A DNA stretch of 64,000 bases from Budorcas taxicolor. Its lineage: Eukaryota; Chordata; Mammalia; Artiodactyla; Bovidae. The position numbers and the translations under genes were made by a program. Below the pieces are notes generated by a model that was not told where the DNA came from, made no database searches, and saw only the letters and a list, made by a program, of their open reading frames with translations. The stretch lies in the NCBI RefSeq assembly GCF_023091745.1, contig NC_068920.1, positions 3,100,001-3,164,000 of the forward strand, given 5' to 3'. This document shows positions 50,671 through 62,762 of the stretch, piece after piece (the stretch's first letter is position 1; every line of letters starts with the position of its first letter).

Positions 50671-53600
50671 GTGATCAGCCTCGAGACGCCTGGCAGGAAA
50701 TGGGCCTCATCTCGCCTGGAGGGGGAACCTCCTGGATTTTCTCGAGGTGCGGCAGGTCTTCTCGAGTTACAACGGAGACTTCGGGCCCGCTCTGGTGGCC
50801 TCAGGAAAGGCCAGTCCCCATGCGAGTTGCTAGGGGCCATCTCGGGATTCATTTCCCGTCCATGCCGGGGCCTAAGACCTTGTGTGGAGTCAGTGCCGGA
50901 ACCTGAGGATTCCTCTCCAGTGTTGCCATGGATCTTGGGGTGCTTCTCAGTCTCCCCAGGGGAGTCAGGCCTCGTCTCGAAAGGGGGCATGCACGTGCGC
51001 TTTCCTCCCGAGCTGCAGCAGTAGTGTCACGCTTCCTGTCACGTGGATCAAGGGATCTGTGGCTTTCCCTCGAGGCTTTCCCACGAGGCTATCCCACAGG
51101 ACTGTGCCACGTGCCACCATGGTGTGAGTCAATCTTCGCCGTGAAAGGTGAGCTCGTGAAGGGAAAGAGGTTCCTCTGGAATGGACTGAGACATCTGGGG
51201 GACTTTGGAATGGTGGCACGACCCTGGAGTTCCTCTCGCCGTTCCTGTTGAGAGGGCCTCCTCTTGAGATGCGACGGGATCGCCGGGAACTCTTTCCCGA
51301 CGAAGCATGGAAAGGATCCCTCATCTCGAGCTGCTAGGCAGATACGGGGGTCTTCTGGATGTGGGCGGCACCCTCGTGTTTCCTCTCCCGTGGAGACGGG
51401 TATGTCGGGGAACTTCTTGATTTGCACCAAGGGTGTGAAGGACCCTTTCGAGGTTCCAGAGGTGAGGTGTTATCAGCCTCGAGACGCCTTAGCAGAAATG
51501 GGCCTCATCTCGGCTGGAGGGCAGAACCTCCTGGATTTTCTCGAGTTGCGGCAGGTCTTCTCGACTTACGACGGGGACCTCAGGGACCCGCTCTGGTGGC
51601 CTCAGGAAAGGCCAGTCCCTATGCGAGTTGCTAGGGGCCCTCTCGGGATTCCTCTCCCGTCCATGCCGGGGCCTAAGACCTTGTGTGGAGTCGGGCCTGG
51701 AACCTGAGGATTCCTCTCCAGTGTTGCCATCGAACTTGGGGTGCTTCTGAGTCTCCCCAGGGGAGTCAGGCGTCGTCTCTAGTGGGGACATGCACGTGCG
51801 GTTTCCTCCCGAGCTGAAGCAGTAGTGTCACGCTTCCTGTCACGTGGATCAAGGGATCTGTGGCTTTCCCTCGAGGCTTTCCCTCGAGGCTTTCCCACAG
51901 GGCTGTGCCACGTGCCACCTTGGTGTGAGTCGATCCTCGGCGTGAAAGACGAGCCGGTGAAGGGAAAAGAGGTTCCTCTGGAATGGACTGAGACATCTGG
52001 GGGCTCTTGGTATGGTGGCACGACCCTGGAGTTCCTCTCGCTATTCCTGTTGAGAGGGGCCCCTCTTGAGATGCGGCGGCAACGCCGGGAACTCTTTCCC
52101 GATGAAGCAGGGAAAGGATCCCTCAACTCGAGATACGAGGCGGAAACGGGGCTCCTCTGGATGTGGGCGGCACCCTCGTGTTTCCTCTCGAGTGGAGACG
52201 GGTATGTCGGGGAACTTCTTGATTTGCACCAAGGGTGTGAAGGACCCTTTCGAAGTTCCAGAGGTTAGGTGTGATCATCCTCGAGACGCCTCAGCGCAAA
52301 TGGGCCTTATCTCGACTGGACGGGAGAACCTCCTGGATTTTCTCGAGGTGCGGCTGGTCTTCTTGAGTTACGTCGGGGATTTCAGGGACCCGCTATGGTG
52401 GCCTCTGGAAAGGCCAGTCCCCATGGGAGTTGCTAGGGGCCATCTCCAGATTCCTCTCCCGTCCTTGCCGGAGCCTATGTCCTGTGTGGAGTTGGGGCCG
52501 GAAACTGAGGATCCCTCTCCAGTGCTGCCATGGACCTTAGGGTGCTTCTGAGTCTCCCCAGGGGAGTCAGGCCTCGTCTCGAGTGGGGGCATGCACGTGC
52601 GATTTCCTCCCGAGCTGCAGCAGTAGTGTCACGCTTCCTGTCACTTGGATCAAGGGATCTGTGGCTTTCCCTCGAGGCTTTCCCTCCAGGCTTTCCCACG
52701 GGGCTTTCCCACAGGGCTGTGCCACGTTCCACCTTGGTTTGAGTCGATCCTCAGCGCGAAAGACGAGCCGGTGAAGGGAAAAGAGGTTCCTCTGTAATGG
52801 ACTGAGACATCTGGTGGACTCTTGGAATGGTGGCACGACCCTGGAGTTCCTCTCCCCATTCCTGTTTAGAGGGCCTCCCCTTGAGATGCGACGGAAACGC
52901 CGGGAACTCTTTCCCTAAGAAGCAGGGAAAGGATCCCTCATCTCGAGCTACGAGGCGGAAACGGGGCACCTCTGGATGTGGGCGGGACCCTCGGGTTTCC
53001 TCTCGAGTGGAGACGGGTATGTCGGGGAACTGCTTGAGTTGCACCAAGGGTGTGAAGGACCCTTTCGAAGTTCCAGAGGTGAGGTGTGATCAGCCTCGAG
53101 ACGCCTCGGAGGAAATGGGCCTCATCTCGCCTGAAGGGGAGAACCTGCTGGATTTTCTCGAGTTGCGGCAGGTCTTCTCGAGTTACGACGAGGACCTCAG
53201 GGACCCGCTCTGGTGGCCTCAGGAAAGACCAGTTCCCATGCCAGTTGCTAGGGGCCCTCTCGGGATTCCTCTCCCATCCATGCCAGGGCCTAAGTCCTTG
53301 TGTGGAGTCGTGGCCGGAACCTGAGGATTCCTCTCCAGTGTTGCCATGGATCTTGGGGTGCTTCTGAGTCTCCCCAGGGGAGTCAGGCCTCGTCTCGAGT
53401 GGGGGCATGCATGTGGGCTTTCCTCCCGACATGCAGCAGTAGTGTCACGCTTCCTCTCACGTGGATCAAGGGATCTGTGGCTTTCCCTCGAGGCTTTCCC
53501 ACGAGGCTTTCCCACAGGGCTGTGCCACGTGCCACCTTGCTGTGAGTCGATCCTCGGCGTGAAAGACGAGCCGGTGAAGGGAAAAGAGGTTCCTCTGGAA

Positions 53601-56316
53601 AGGACTGAGACATGTGGGGGACTCTTGGAATGGTGGCACGACCCTGGAGTTCCTCTCGCCGTTCCTCTTGAGAGGGCCTCCTCTTGCGATGCGACCGTAA
53701 CGCCGGGAACTCTTTCCCGACGAAGCAGGGAAAGGATCCCTCATCTCGAGCTACGAGGCGGAAACCGGGCGCCTCTGGATGTGGACGGGACCCTCGTGTT
53801 TCCTCTCGAGTGGAGACGGGTATGTCGGGGAACTTCTTGATTTGCACCAACGGTGTGTAGGACCCTTTCAAAGTTCCAGAGGTGAGGTGTGATCAGCCTC
53901 GAGACGCCTCAGCCGAAATAGTCCTCATCGCGCCTGGAGGGGAGAACCTCCTGGAATTTATCGAGTTGCGGCAGGTCTTCTCGAGTTATGACGGGGATAT
54001 CAGGGACCCGCTCTGGTGGCCTCAGGAAAGGCCAGTCCACATTCGAGTTGCTAGGGGCCGTCTAGGGATTCCTCTCCCGTCCATGCCGTGGCCTAAGACC
54101 TTGTGTGGAGCCACGCCGGAACCTGAGGATTCCTCTCCCGTGTTGACATGGATCTTGGGTTGCCTCTGAGTCTCCCCAGGGGAGTCAGGCCTCGTCTCGA
54201 GTGGGGGCATGCACGTGCGCTTTCCTCCCAAGCTGCAGCAGTAGTGTCACGCTTCCTGTCACGTGGATCAAGGGATCTGTGGTTTTCCCTCGAGGCTTTC
54301 CCACGGGCTTTTCCACAGGGCTGTGCCCCGTGCCACCTTGGTGTGAGTCGATCCTCGCCGTGAAAGACGAGCCTTTGGAGGGAAAAGAGGTTCCTCTGGA
54401 ATGGACTGAGACATCTGGGGGACTCTTGGCTTGGTGGCACGACCCTGGAGTTCCTCTCGCCGTTCCTGTTGAGAGGGCCTCCTCTTGCGATGCGACGGGA
54501 ACACCGGGAACTCTTTCCCGACGAAGCAGGGAAAGGATCCCTCATCTCGAGCTACGAGGCGGAAACGGGGCTCCTCTGTATGTGGGCGGGACCCTCGGGT
54601 TTCTCTGAGTTGAGACGGGTATGTCGGGGAACTTCATGATTTGCACCAAGGGTGTGAAGGACCCTTTCGAAGTTCCAGAGGTGAGGTGTGATCAGGATCG
54701 AGACGCCTCGGAGGAAATGGGCCTCATCTCGCCTGAAGGGGAGAACCTCCTGGATTTTCTCGAGTTGCGGCAGGTCTTCTCGAGTTACGACGAGGACCTC
54801 AGGGACCCGCTCTGGTGGCCTCAGGAAAAGCCAGTCCCATGCGAGTTGCTAAGGGGCCATCTCGGGATTCCTCTCCCGTCCATGCCGGGGCCTAAGACCT
54901 TGTGTGGAGTCAGGGCCGGAACCTGAGGATTCCTCTCCAGTTTTGCCATGGATCTTGGGGTGCTTCTCAGTCTCCCCTGGGGAGTCAGGCCTCGTCTCGA
55001 AGGGGGCATGCACGTGCGCTTTCCTCCCAAGCTGCAGCAGTAGTCTCACGCTTCCTGTCACGTGCATCAAGGTATCTGTGGCTTTCCCTCGAGGCTTTCC
55101 CTGGAGGCTTTCCAACGAGGCTTTCCCTCAGGGCTGTGCCACGTGCCACCTTGCTGTGAGTCGATCCTCGGCGTGAAAGGCGAGCCGGTGAAGGGAAAGA
55201 GGTTCCTCTGGAATGGACTGAGACATCTGGGGGACTCTTGGAATGGTGGCACGACCCTGGAGTTCCTCTCACCGTTCCTGTTGAGAGGGCCTCCTCTTGA
55301 GATGCGACGGGAACGCCGGGAACTCTTTCCCGACGAAGCAGGGAAAGGATCCCTCATCTCGATCTTCCAGGCGGAAACGAGGCGCCTCTGGATGTGGGCG
55401 GGACCCTCGTGTTTCCTCTCAAGTGGAGACGGGTATGTCGGGGAACATCTTGATTTGCACCAAGGGTGTGAAGGACCCTTTCGAAGTTCCAGAGGTGATT
55501 TGTGATCAGCCTGGAGACGCCTCAGCGGAAATGGGCCTCATCTCACCTGGAGGGGAGAACATGCTGGATTTTCTGGAGTTGTGGCAGCTCTTCTCGAGTT
55601 AGGACGGGGACCTCAGGGACCCGCTCTGGTGGCCTCAGGAAAGGCCAGTCCCCATGCGAGTTTCTAGGGGCCATCTCGGGATTCCTCTCCCGTCCATGCC
55701 GAGCCTAAGTCCTTGTGTGGAGTCGGGGCCGGAACCTGAGGATTCCCCTCCAGTGTTGACATGTATCTTGGGGTGCTTCTGAGTATCCCCAGGGGAGTCA
55801 GGCCTCGTCTCGAGTGGGGGCTTGCACGTGCGCTTTCCTCCCGAGCTGAAGCAGTAGGGTCACTCTTCCTGTCACGTGGATCAAGGGATCTGTGGCTTTC
55901 CCTCGAGGCTTTGCCTCGAGGCTTTCCCACGGGTCTTTCCCACAGGGCTGTGCCACGTGCCACGTTTGTGTGAGTCGATCGTCGGCGTAGAAGACGAGCC
56001 GGTGTAGGGATAAGAGGTTCCTCTGGAAAGGACTGAGACATCTGGGGGACTCTTGGAATGGTGGCACCACCCTGGAGTTCCTCTCACCGTACCTGTTGAG
56101 AGGGCCGCCTCTTGAGATGCGACGGGAATGCCGGGAACTCTTTCCCGACGAAGCACGGAAAGGATCCCTCATCTCGAGCTACGAGGCCGAAACGGGGCAG
56201 CTCTGGATGTGGGCGGGACCCTCGGGTTTCCTCTCGAGTTGAGACGGGTATGTCGGGGAACTTCTTGATTTGCACCAAGGGTGTGAAGGACCCTTTCGAC
56301 GTTCCAGAGGTGAGGT
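50671..56316 (+). repeat. Mixed monomers, including progenitors of the last block
   Basis: Monomers start at 50671, 51469, 52271, 53086, 53889, 54688 and 55502. 50671 (GACGCCTGGCAGG) and 51469 (GTTATCAG, CGGCTGGAGGGCAG) stand in the same order as the first two members of the 4-monomer repeat further right. About 54985-55860 follows 46080-46960 at an offset of about 8,904 bp (eleven monomers), including the private GAACATGCTGGATTTTCTGG. After that, the 55502 monomer changes to the GTCGGCGTAGAAGACGAG type that belongs to the right-hand block. 52271 is the most diverged (GCCTATGTCCTGTG). Confidence 0.75.
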
Positions 56317-59300
56317 GTGATCAGACTTGAGACGCCTGGCAGGAAATGGGCCTCATCTCGCCTGGAGGGGAGAACCTCCTGGATTTTCTCGAGGTGCGGC
56401 AGGTCTTCTCGAGTTACGACGGAGACCTCGGGGCCCGCTCTGGTGGCCTCAGGAAAGGCCAGTCCCATGCGAGTTGCAAGGGGCCATCTCGGGATTCCTC
56501 TCCCGTCCATGCCGGGGCCTAAGACCTTGTTTTGAGTCAGGGCCGGAACCTGAGGATTCCTCTCCAGTTTTGCCATGGATCTTGGGGTGCTTCTCAGTCT
56601 GCCCAGGGGAGTCAGTCCTCGTCTCGAATGGGGGCATGCACGTGCGCTTTCCTCCCGAGCTGCAGCAGTAGTGTCACGCTTCCTGTCACGTGCATCAAGG
56701 GATCTGTGGCTTTCCCTCGAGGCTTTCCCACGAGGCTATCCCACAGGGCTGTGCCACGTGCCACCATGGTGTGGTGAAAGGCGAGCTTGTGAAGGGAAAG
56801 AGGTTCCCCAGGTATGGACTGAGACATCTGGGGGACTTTGGAATGGTGGCACGACCCTGGAGTTCCTCTCGTCGTTCCTGTTGAGAGGGCCTCCTCTTGA
56901 GATGCGACGGGAACGCCGGGAACTCTTTCCCGAAGAAGCACGGAAAGGATCCCTCATCTCGAGCTGCTAGGCGGTTACGGGGCTCTTCTGGATGTGGGCG
57001 GGACCCTCGTGTTTCCTCTCGCCTGGAGACGGGTATGTCGGGGAACTTCTTGATTTGCACCAAGGGTGTGAAGGACCCTTTCGAGGTTCCAGAGGTGAGG
57101 TGTTATCAGCCTCGAGACGCCTCAGCAGAAATGGGCCTCATCTCGGCTGGAGGACAGAACCTCCTGGATTTTCTCGAGTTGCGGCAGGTCTTCTCGACTT
57201 ACGACGGGGACCTCAGGGACCCGCTCTGTTGGCCTCAGGAAAGGCCAGTCCCTATGCGAGTTGCTAGGGGCCCTCTCGGGATTCCTCTCCCGTCCATGCC
57301 GGGGCCTAAAACCTTGTGTGGAGTTGGGGCCGGAACCTGGGGTTTCCTCTCCAGTGTTGCCATGGATCTTGGGGTGCTTCTGAGTCTCCCCAGGGGAGTC
57401 AGGCCTCGTCTCGAGTGGGGGCATGCACGTGCGCTTTTCTCCCGAGCTGAAGCAGTAGTGTCACGCTTCCTGTCACGTGGATCAAGGGATCTGTGTCTTT
57501 CCCTCCGGGCTTTCCCTCGAGGCTTTCCCACGAGGCTTTCCCACAGGGCTGTGCCGCGTGAACCTTGCTGTGAGTCGATTCTCGGCGTGAAAGACGATCC
57601 GGTGAAGGGAAAAGAGGTTCCTCTGGAATGGACTGAGGCATTTGGGGGACTCTTGGAATGGTGGCACGACCCTGGAGTTCCTCTCGCCGTTCCTGTTGAG
57701 AGGGCCTCCTCTTGAGATGCGACGGGAACGCCGGGAACTCTTGCCCGACGAAGCAGGGAAAGGATCCCACATCTCGAGCTACGAAGCGGAAACGGGGCAC
57801 CTCTGGATGTGGGCGGGACCCTCGTGTTTCCTCTCGAGTGGAGACGGGTATGTCGGGGAACTTCTTGATTTGCACCAAGGGTGTGAAGGACCCTTTGGAA
57901 GTTCCCGAGGTGAGGTGTGATCAGCCTCGAGACGCCTCAACGGAAATGGGCCTCATCTCGCCTGGAGGGGAGAATCTCCTGGATTTTCTCGAGTTGCGGC
58001 AGGTCTTCTCGAGTTACGATGGGGACCTCAGTGACCCGCTGTTGTGGCCTCAGGACAGGCCAGTCCCCATGCAAGTTGCTAGGGGCCATCTCGGGATTTC
58101 TCTCCCGTCCATGCTGGGGCCTAAGACCTTGTGTGGATTCGGGGCTGGAAGCTGAGGATTCCTCTCCATTGTTTACATGGATCTTGGGTTGCTTCTGAGT
58201 CTCCCCAGGGGAGTCAGGCCTCGTCTCGAGTGGGAAATGTACGTGCGCTTTCCTCCCGAGCTGCAGCAGTAGCGTCACGCTTCCTGTCACGTGGATCCAG
58301 GGATCTGTGGCTTTCCCTCGAGGCTTTCCTCGACGCTTTCCCCCGAGGCTTTCCCACAGGGCTGTTCCACGAGCCACCTTGCTGTGAGTCAATTCTCGGC
58401 GTGAAAGACTAGCCGGTGAAGGGAAAAGAGGTTCCTCTGGAATGGACTGAGATATCTGGGGGACTCGTGGAATGGTGGCACGACCCCGGAGTTCCTCTCG
58501 CCGTTCCTGTTGAGAGGACCTCCTCTTGAGATGCGACAGGAACGGCGGGAACTCTTGCCCGAAGATGCAGGGAAAGGATCCCTCATCACGAGTTACGAGG
58601 CAGAAACGGCGCTCCTCTGGATGTGGGCGGGACCCTCGTGTTTCCTCTCGAGTGGAAACGGGTATGTCGGGGAACTTCTTGATTTGCACCAAGGGTGGGA
58701 AGGACCCTTTCGAAGTTTCAGAGGTGAGGTGTGATCGGCCTCGAGACGCTCCAGCGGAAATGGGCCTCATCTCGCCTGGAGGGGAGAAGCTCCTGGATTC
58801 TCTCGACTTGCAGCAGGTCCTCTCGAGTTATGACGGGGACCTCAGGGACTGGCTCTGGTGGCCTCAGGAAAGGCCAGTCCCCATTCGAGTTGCTAGGGGC
58901 CATCTAGGGATTCCTCACCCGTCCATGCCGGGGCCTAAGACCTTGTGTGGAGCCGGGCCCGAACCTGAGGATTCCTCTCCAGTGTTGACATGGATCTTGG
59001 GGTGCCTCTGAGTCTCCCCAGGGGAGTCAGGCCTCGTTTCGTGTGGGGGCATGCACGTGCGCTTTCCTCCCGAGCTGAAGGAGTAGTGTCACGCTTCCTG
59101 TCACGTGGATCAAGGGATCTGTGGCTTTCCCTCGAGGCTTTCCCTCGAGGCTTTCCCACGGGGCTTTCCCACAGGGCTGTGCCACGTGCCACCTTTGTGT
59201 GAGTCGATCGTCGGCGTAGAAGACGAGCTGGTGTAGGGATAAGAGGTTCCTCTGGAAAGGACTGAGACATCTGGGGGACTCTTGGAATGGTGGCACCACC

Positions 59301-59545
59301 CTGGAGTTCCTCTCACCGTACCTGTTGAGAGGGCCTCCTCTTGAGATGCGACGGGAATGCCGGGAACTCTTTCCCGACGAAGCAGGGAAAGGATCCCTCA
59401 TCTCGAGCTACGAGGCGGAAACGGGGCACCTCTGGAGGTGGGCGGGACTTTCGGGTTTCCTCTCGAGTTGAGACGGGTATTTCGGGGAACTTCTTGATTT
59501 GCACCAAGGGTGTGAAGGACCCTTTCGACATTCCAGAGGTGAGGT
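56317..59545 (+). repeat. 4-monomer higher-order repeat, copy 1 (about 3.23 kb)
   Basis: Monomers start at 56317, 57102, 57917 and 58731. In order, they are the GACGCCTGGCAGG type with a 14-bp loss (785 bp long), the GTTATCAG type, the CAACGGAAATGG type, and a monomer ending in GTCGGCGTAGAAGACGAG. The block recurs at an offset of 3,229 bp. Confidence 0.85.
56762..56785 (+). repeat. 14-bp deletion marking the C-type monomer
   Basis: The usual GGTGTG, 14 bases, GTGAAAG has become GGTGTGGTGAAAG. The same deletion is at about 59991-60014 and 63208-63231, but not in the related monomer at 51117-51150. It arose after the C type split and before the 4-monomer block was amplified. Confidence 0.85.
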
Positions 59546-62500
59546 GTGATCAGACTCGAGACGCCTGGCAGGAAATGGGCCTCATCTCGCCTGGAGGGGA
59601 GAACCTCCTGGATTTTCTCGAGGTGCGGCAGGTCTTCTCGAGTTACGACGGAGACCTCGGGGCCCGCTCTGGTGGCCTCAGGAAAGGCCAGTCCCATGCG
59701 AGTTGCAAGGGGCCATCTCGGGATTCCTCTCCCGTCCATGCCGGGGCCTAAGACCTTGTTTTGAGTCAGGGCCGGAACCTGAGGATTCCTCTCCAGTTTT
59801 GCCATGGATCTTGGGGTGCTTCTCAGTCTCCCCAGGGGAGTCAGTCCTCGTCTCGAATGGGGGCATGCACGTGCGCTTTCCTCCCGAGCTGCAGCAGTAG
59901 TGTCACGCTTCCTGTCACGTGCATCAAGGGATCTGTGGCTTTCCCTCGAGGCTTTCCCACGAGGCTATCCCACAGGGCTGTGCCACGTGCCACCATGGTG
60001 TGGTGAAAGGCGAGCTTGTGAAGGGAAAGAGGTTCCCCTGGAATGGACTGAGACATCTGGGGGACTTTGGAATGGTGGCACGACCCTGGAGTTCCTCTCG
60101 TCGTTCCTGTTGAGAGGGCCTCCTCTTGAGATGCGACGGGAACGCCGGGAACTCTTTCCCGACAAAGCACGGAAAGGATCCCTCATCTCGAGCTGCTAGG
60201 CGGTTACGGGGCTCTTCTGGATGTGGGCGGGACCCTCGTGTTTCCTCTCGCCTGGAGACGGGTATGTCGGGGAACTTCTTGATTTGCACCAAGGGTGTGA
60301 AGGACCCTTTCGAGGTTCCAGAGGTGAGGTGTTATCAGCCTCGAGACGCCTCAGCAGAAATGGGCCTCATCTCGGCTGGAGGGCAGAACCTCCTGGATTT
60401 TCTCGAGTTGCGGCAGGTCTTCTCGACTTACGACGGGGACCTCAGGGACCCGCTCTGTTGGCCTCAGGAAAGGCCAGTCCCTATGCGAGTTGCTAGGGGC
60501 CCTCTCGGGATTCCTCTCCCGTCCATGCCGGGGCCTAAGATCTTGTGTGGAGTTGGGGCCGGAACCTGAGGTTTCCTCTCCAGTGTTGCCATGGATCTTG
60601 GGGTGCTTCTGAGTCTCCCCAGGGGAGTCAGGCCTCATCTCGAGTGGGGGCATGCACGTGCGCTTTTCTCCCGAGCTGAAGCAGTAGTGTCACGCTTCCT
60701 GTCACGTGGATCAAGGGATCTGTGTCTTTTCCTCGGGGCTTTCCCTCGAGGCTTTCCCACGAGGCTTTCCCACAGGGCTGTGCCGCGTGCCACCTGGCTG
60801 TGAGTCGATCCTCGGCGTGAAAGACGAGCCGGTGAAGGGAAAAGAGGTTCCTCTGGAATGGACTGAGACACCTGGGGACTCTTGGAATGGTGGCACGACC
60901 CTGGAGTTCCTCTCGCCGTTCCTGTTGAGAGGGCCTCCTCTTGAGATGCGACGGGAATGCCGGGAACTCTTGCCCGATGAAGCAGGGAAAGGATCCCACA
61001 TCTCGAGCTACGAAGCGGAAACGGGGCTCCTCTGGATGTGGGCGGGACCCTCGTGTTTCCTCTCGAGTGGAGACGGGTATGTCGGGGAACTTCTTGATTT
61101 GCACCAAGGGTGTGAAGGACCCTTTGGAAGTACCAGAGGTGAGGTGTGATCAGCCTCGAGACGCCTCAGCGGAAATGGGCCTCATCTCGCCTGGAGGGTA
61201 GAATCTGCTGGGTTTTCTCGAGTTGCGGCAGGTCTTCTCGAGTTACGACGGGGAACTCAGGGATCCGCTCTGGTGGCCTCAGGAAAGGCCAGTCCCCATG
61301 CGAGTTGCTTGGGGCCATCTCGGGATTCCAAACCCGTCCATGCCGGGGCCTAAGACCTTGTGTGGAGTCGGGGCCGGAACCTGAGGATTCCTCTCCAGTG
61401 TTGACATGGATCTTCGGGTGCTTCTGAGTCTCCCCAGGGGAGTCAGGCCTCGTCTCGAGTTGGGGCACGCACGTGCGCTTTCCTCCCGAGCTGCAGCGGT
61501 AGTGTAACGCTTCCTGTCACGTGGATCAAGGGATCTGTGGCTTTCCCTCGAGGCTTTCCTCGAGGATTTCCCACGAGGCTTTCCCACAGGGCTGTGCCAC
61601 GAGCCACCTTGGTGTGAGTCAATACTCGGCGTGAAAGACGATCCGGTGAAGGGAAAAGAGGTTCCTCTGGAATGGACTGAGACATTTGGGGGACTCTTGG
61701 AATGGTGGCACGACCCTGGAGTTCCTCTCGCCGTTCCTGTTGAGAGGGCATCCTCTTGAGATGCGATGGGAACGCCGGGAACTCTTTCCCGACGAAGCAG
61801 GGAAAGGATCCCTCATCACGTGCTACGAGGCGGAAACGGGGCTCCTCTGGATGTGGGCGGGACCCTCATGATTCCTCTCGAGTGGAGACGGGTATGTCGG
61901 GGAACTTCTTGATTTGCACCAAGGGTGTGAAGGACCCTTTCGAAGTTCCCGAGCTGAGGTGTGATCAGCCTCGAGACGCCTCAACGGAAATGGGCCTCAT
62001 TTCGCCTGGAGGGGAGAATCTCCTGGATTTTCTCGAGCTGCAGCAGGTCTTCTCGAGTTACGATGGGGACCTCAGTGACCCGCTGTTGTGGCCTCTGGAC
62101 AGGCCAGTCCCCATGCAAGTTGCTATGGGCCATCTAGGGATTCCTCTCCCGACCATGCCGGGGCCTAAGACCTTGTGTGGAGCCGGGCCCGAACCTGAGG
62201 ATTCCTCTCCAGTGTTGACATGGATCTTGGGGTGCCTCTGAGTCTCCCCAGGGGAGTCAGGCCTCGTCTCTAGTGGGGGCATGCACGCGCGCTTTCCTCC
62301 CGAGCTGAAGCAGTAGTGTCACGCTTTCTGTCACGAGGATCAAGAGATCTGTGGCTTTCCCTCGAGGCTTTCCCACGGGGCTTTCCCACAGGGCTGTGCC
62401 ACGTGCCACGTTTGTGTGAGTCGATCGTCGGCGTAGAAGACGAGCCGGTGTAGGGATAAGAGGTTCCTCTGGAAAGGACTGAGACATCTGGGGGACTCTT

Positions 62501-62762
62501 GGAATGGTGGCACCACCCTGGAGTTCCTCTCGCCGTTCCTGTTGAGAGGGCCTCCTGTTGAGATGCGACGGGAATGCCGGGAACTCTTTCCCGACGAAGC
62601 AGGGAAAGGATCCCTCATCTCGAGCTACGAGGCGGAAACGGGGTTCCTCTGGATGTGGGCGGGACCCTCGTGTTTCCTCTCGAGTGGAAACGGGTATGTC
62701 GGGGAACTTCTTGATTTGCACCAAGGGTGTGAAGGACCCTTTCGACATTCCAGAGGTGAGGT
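59546..62762 (+). repeat. 4-monomer higher-order repeat, copy 2 (about 3.22 kb)
   Basis: Monomers start at 59546, 60331, 61146 and 61961. The first two are near copies of 56317 and 57102. The third (61146) is less like 57917, while the fourth (61961) carries CAACGGAAATGG and GACCCGCTGTTGTGG, which copy 1 has in its third monomer. It then ends like 58731. The last two positions are therefore shuffled between copies while the period is kept. Confidence 0.8.

Noticed and set aside
56897..57715. Open frame of 272 codons, and many of 90-280 codons on both strands
   Set aside because: They lie in satellite monomers and recur in shifted frames because monomer length is not a multiple of three. They have no conserved start and arise in all six frames. 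Stop-poor, CpG-rich repeats explain them.
57937..58770. Open frame of 277 codons on the minus strand
   Set aside because: It spans a whole monomer without a stop, but sister monomers at 61146 and 61961 break the frame. No protein family is recognisable.
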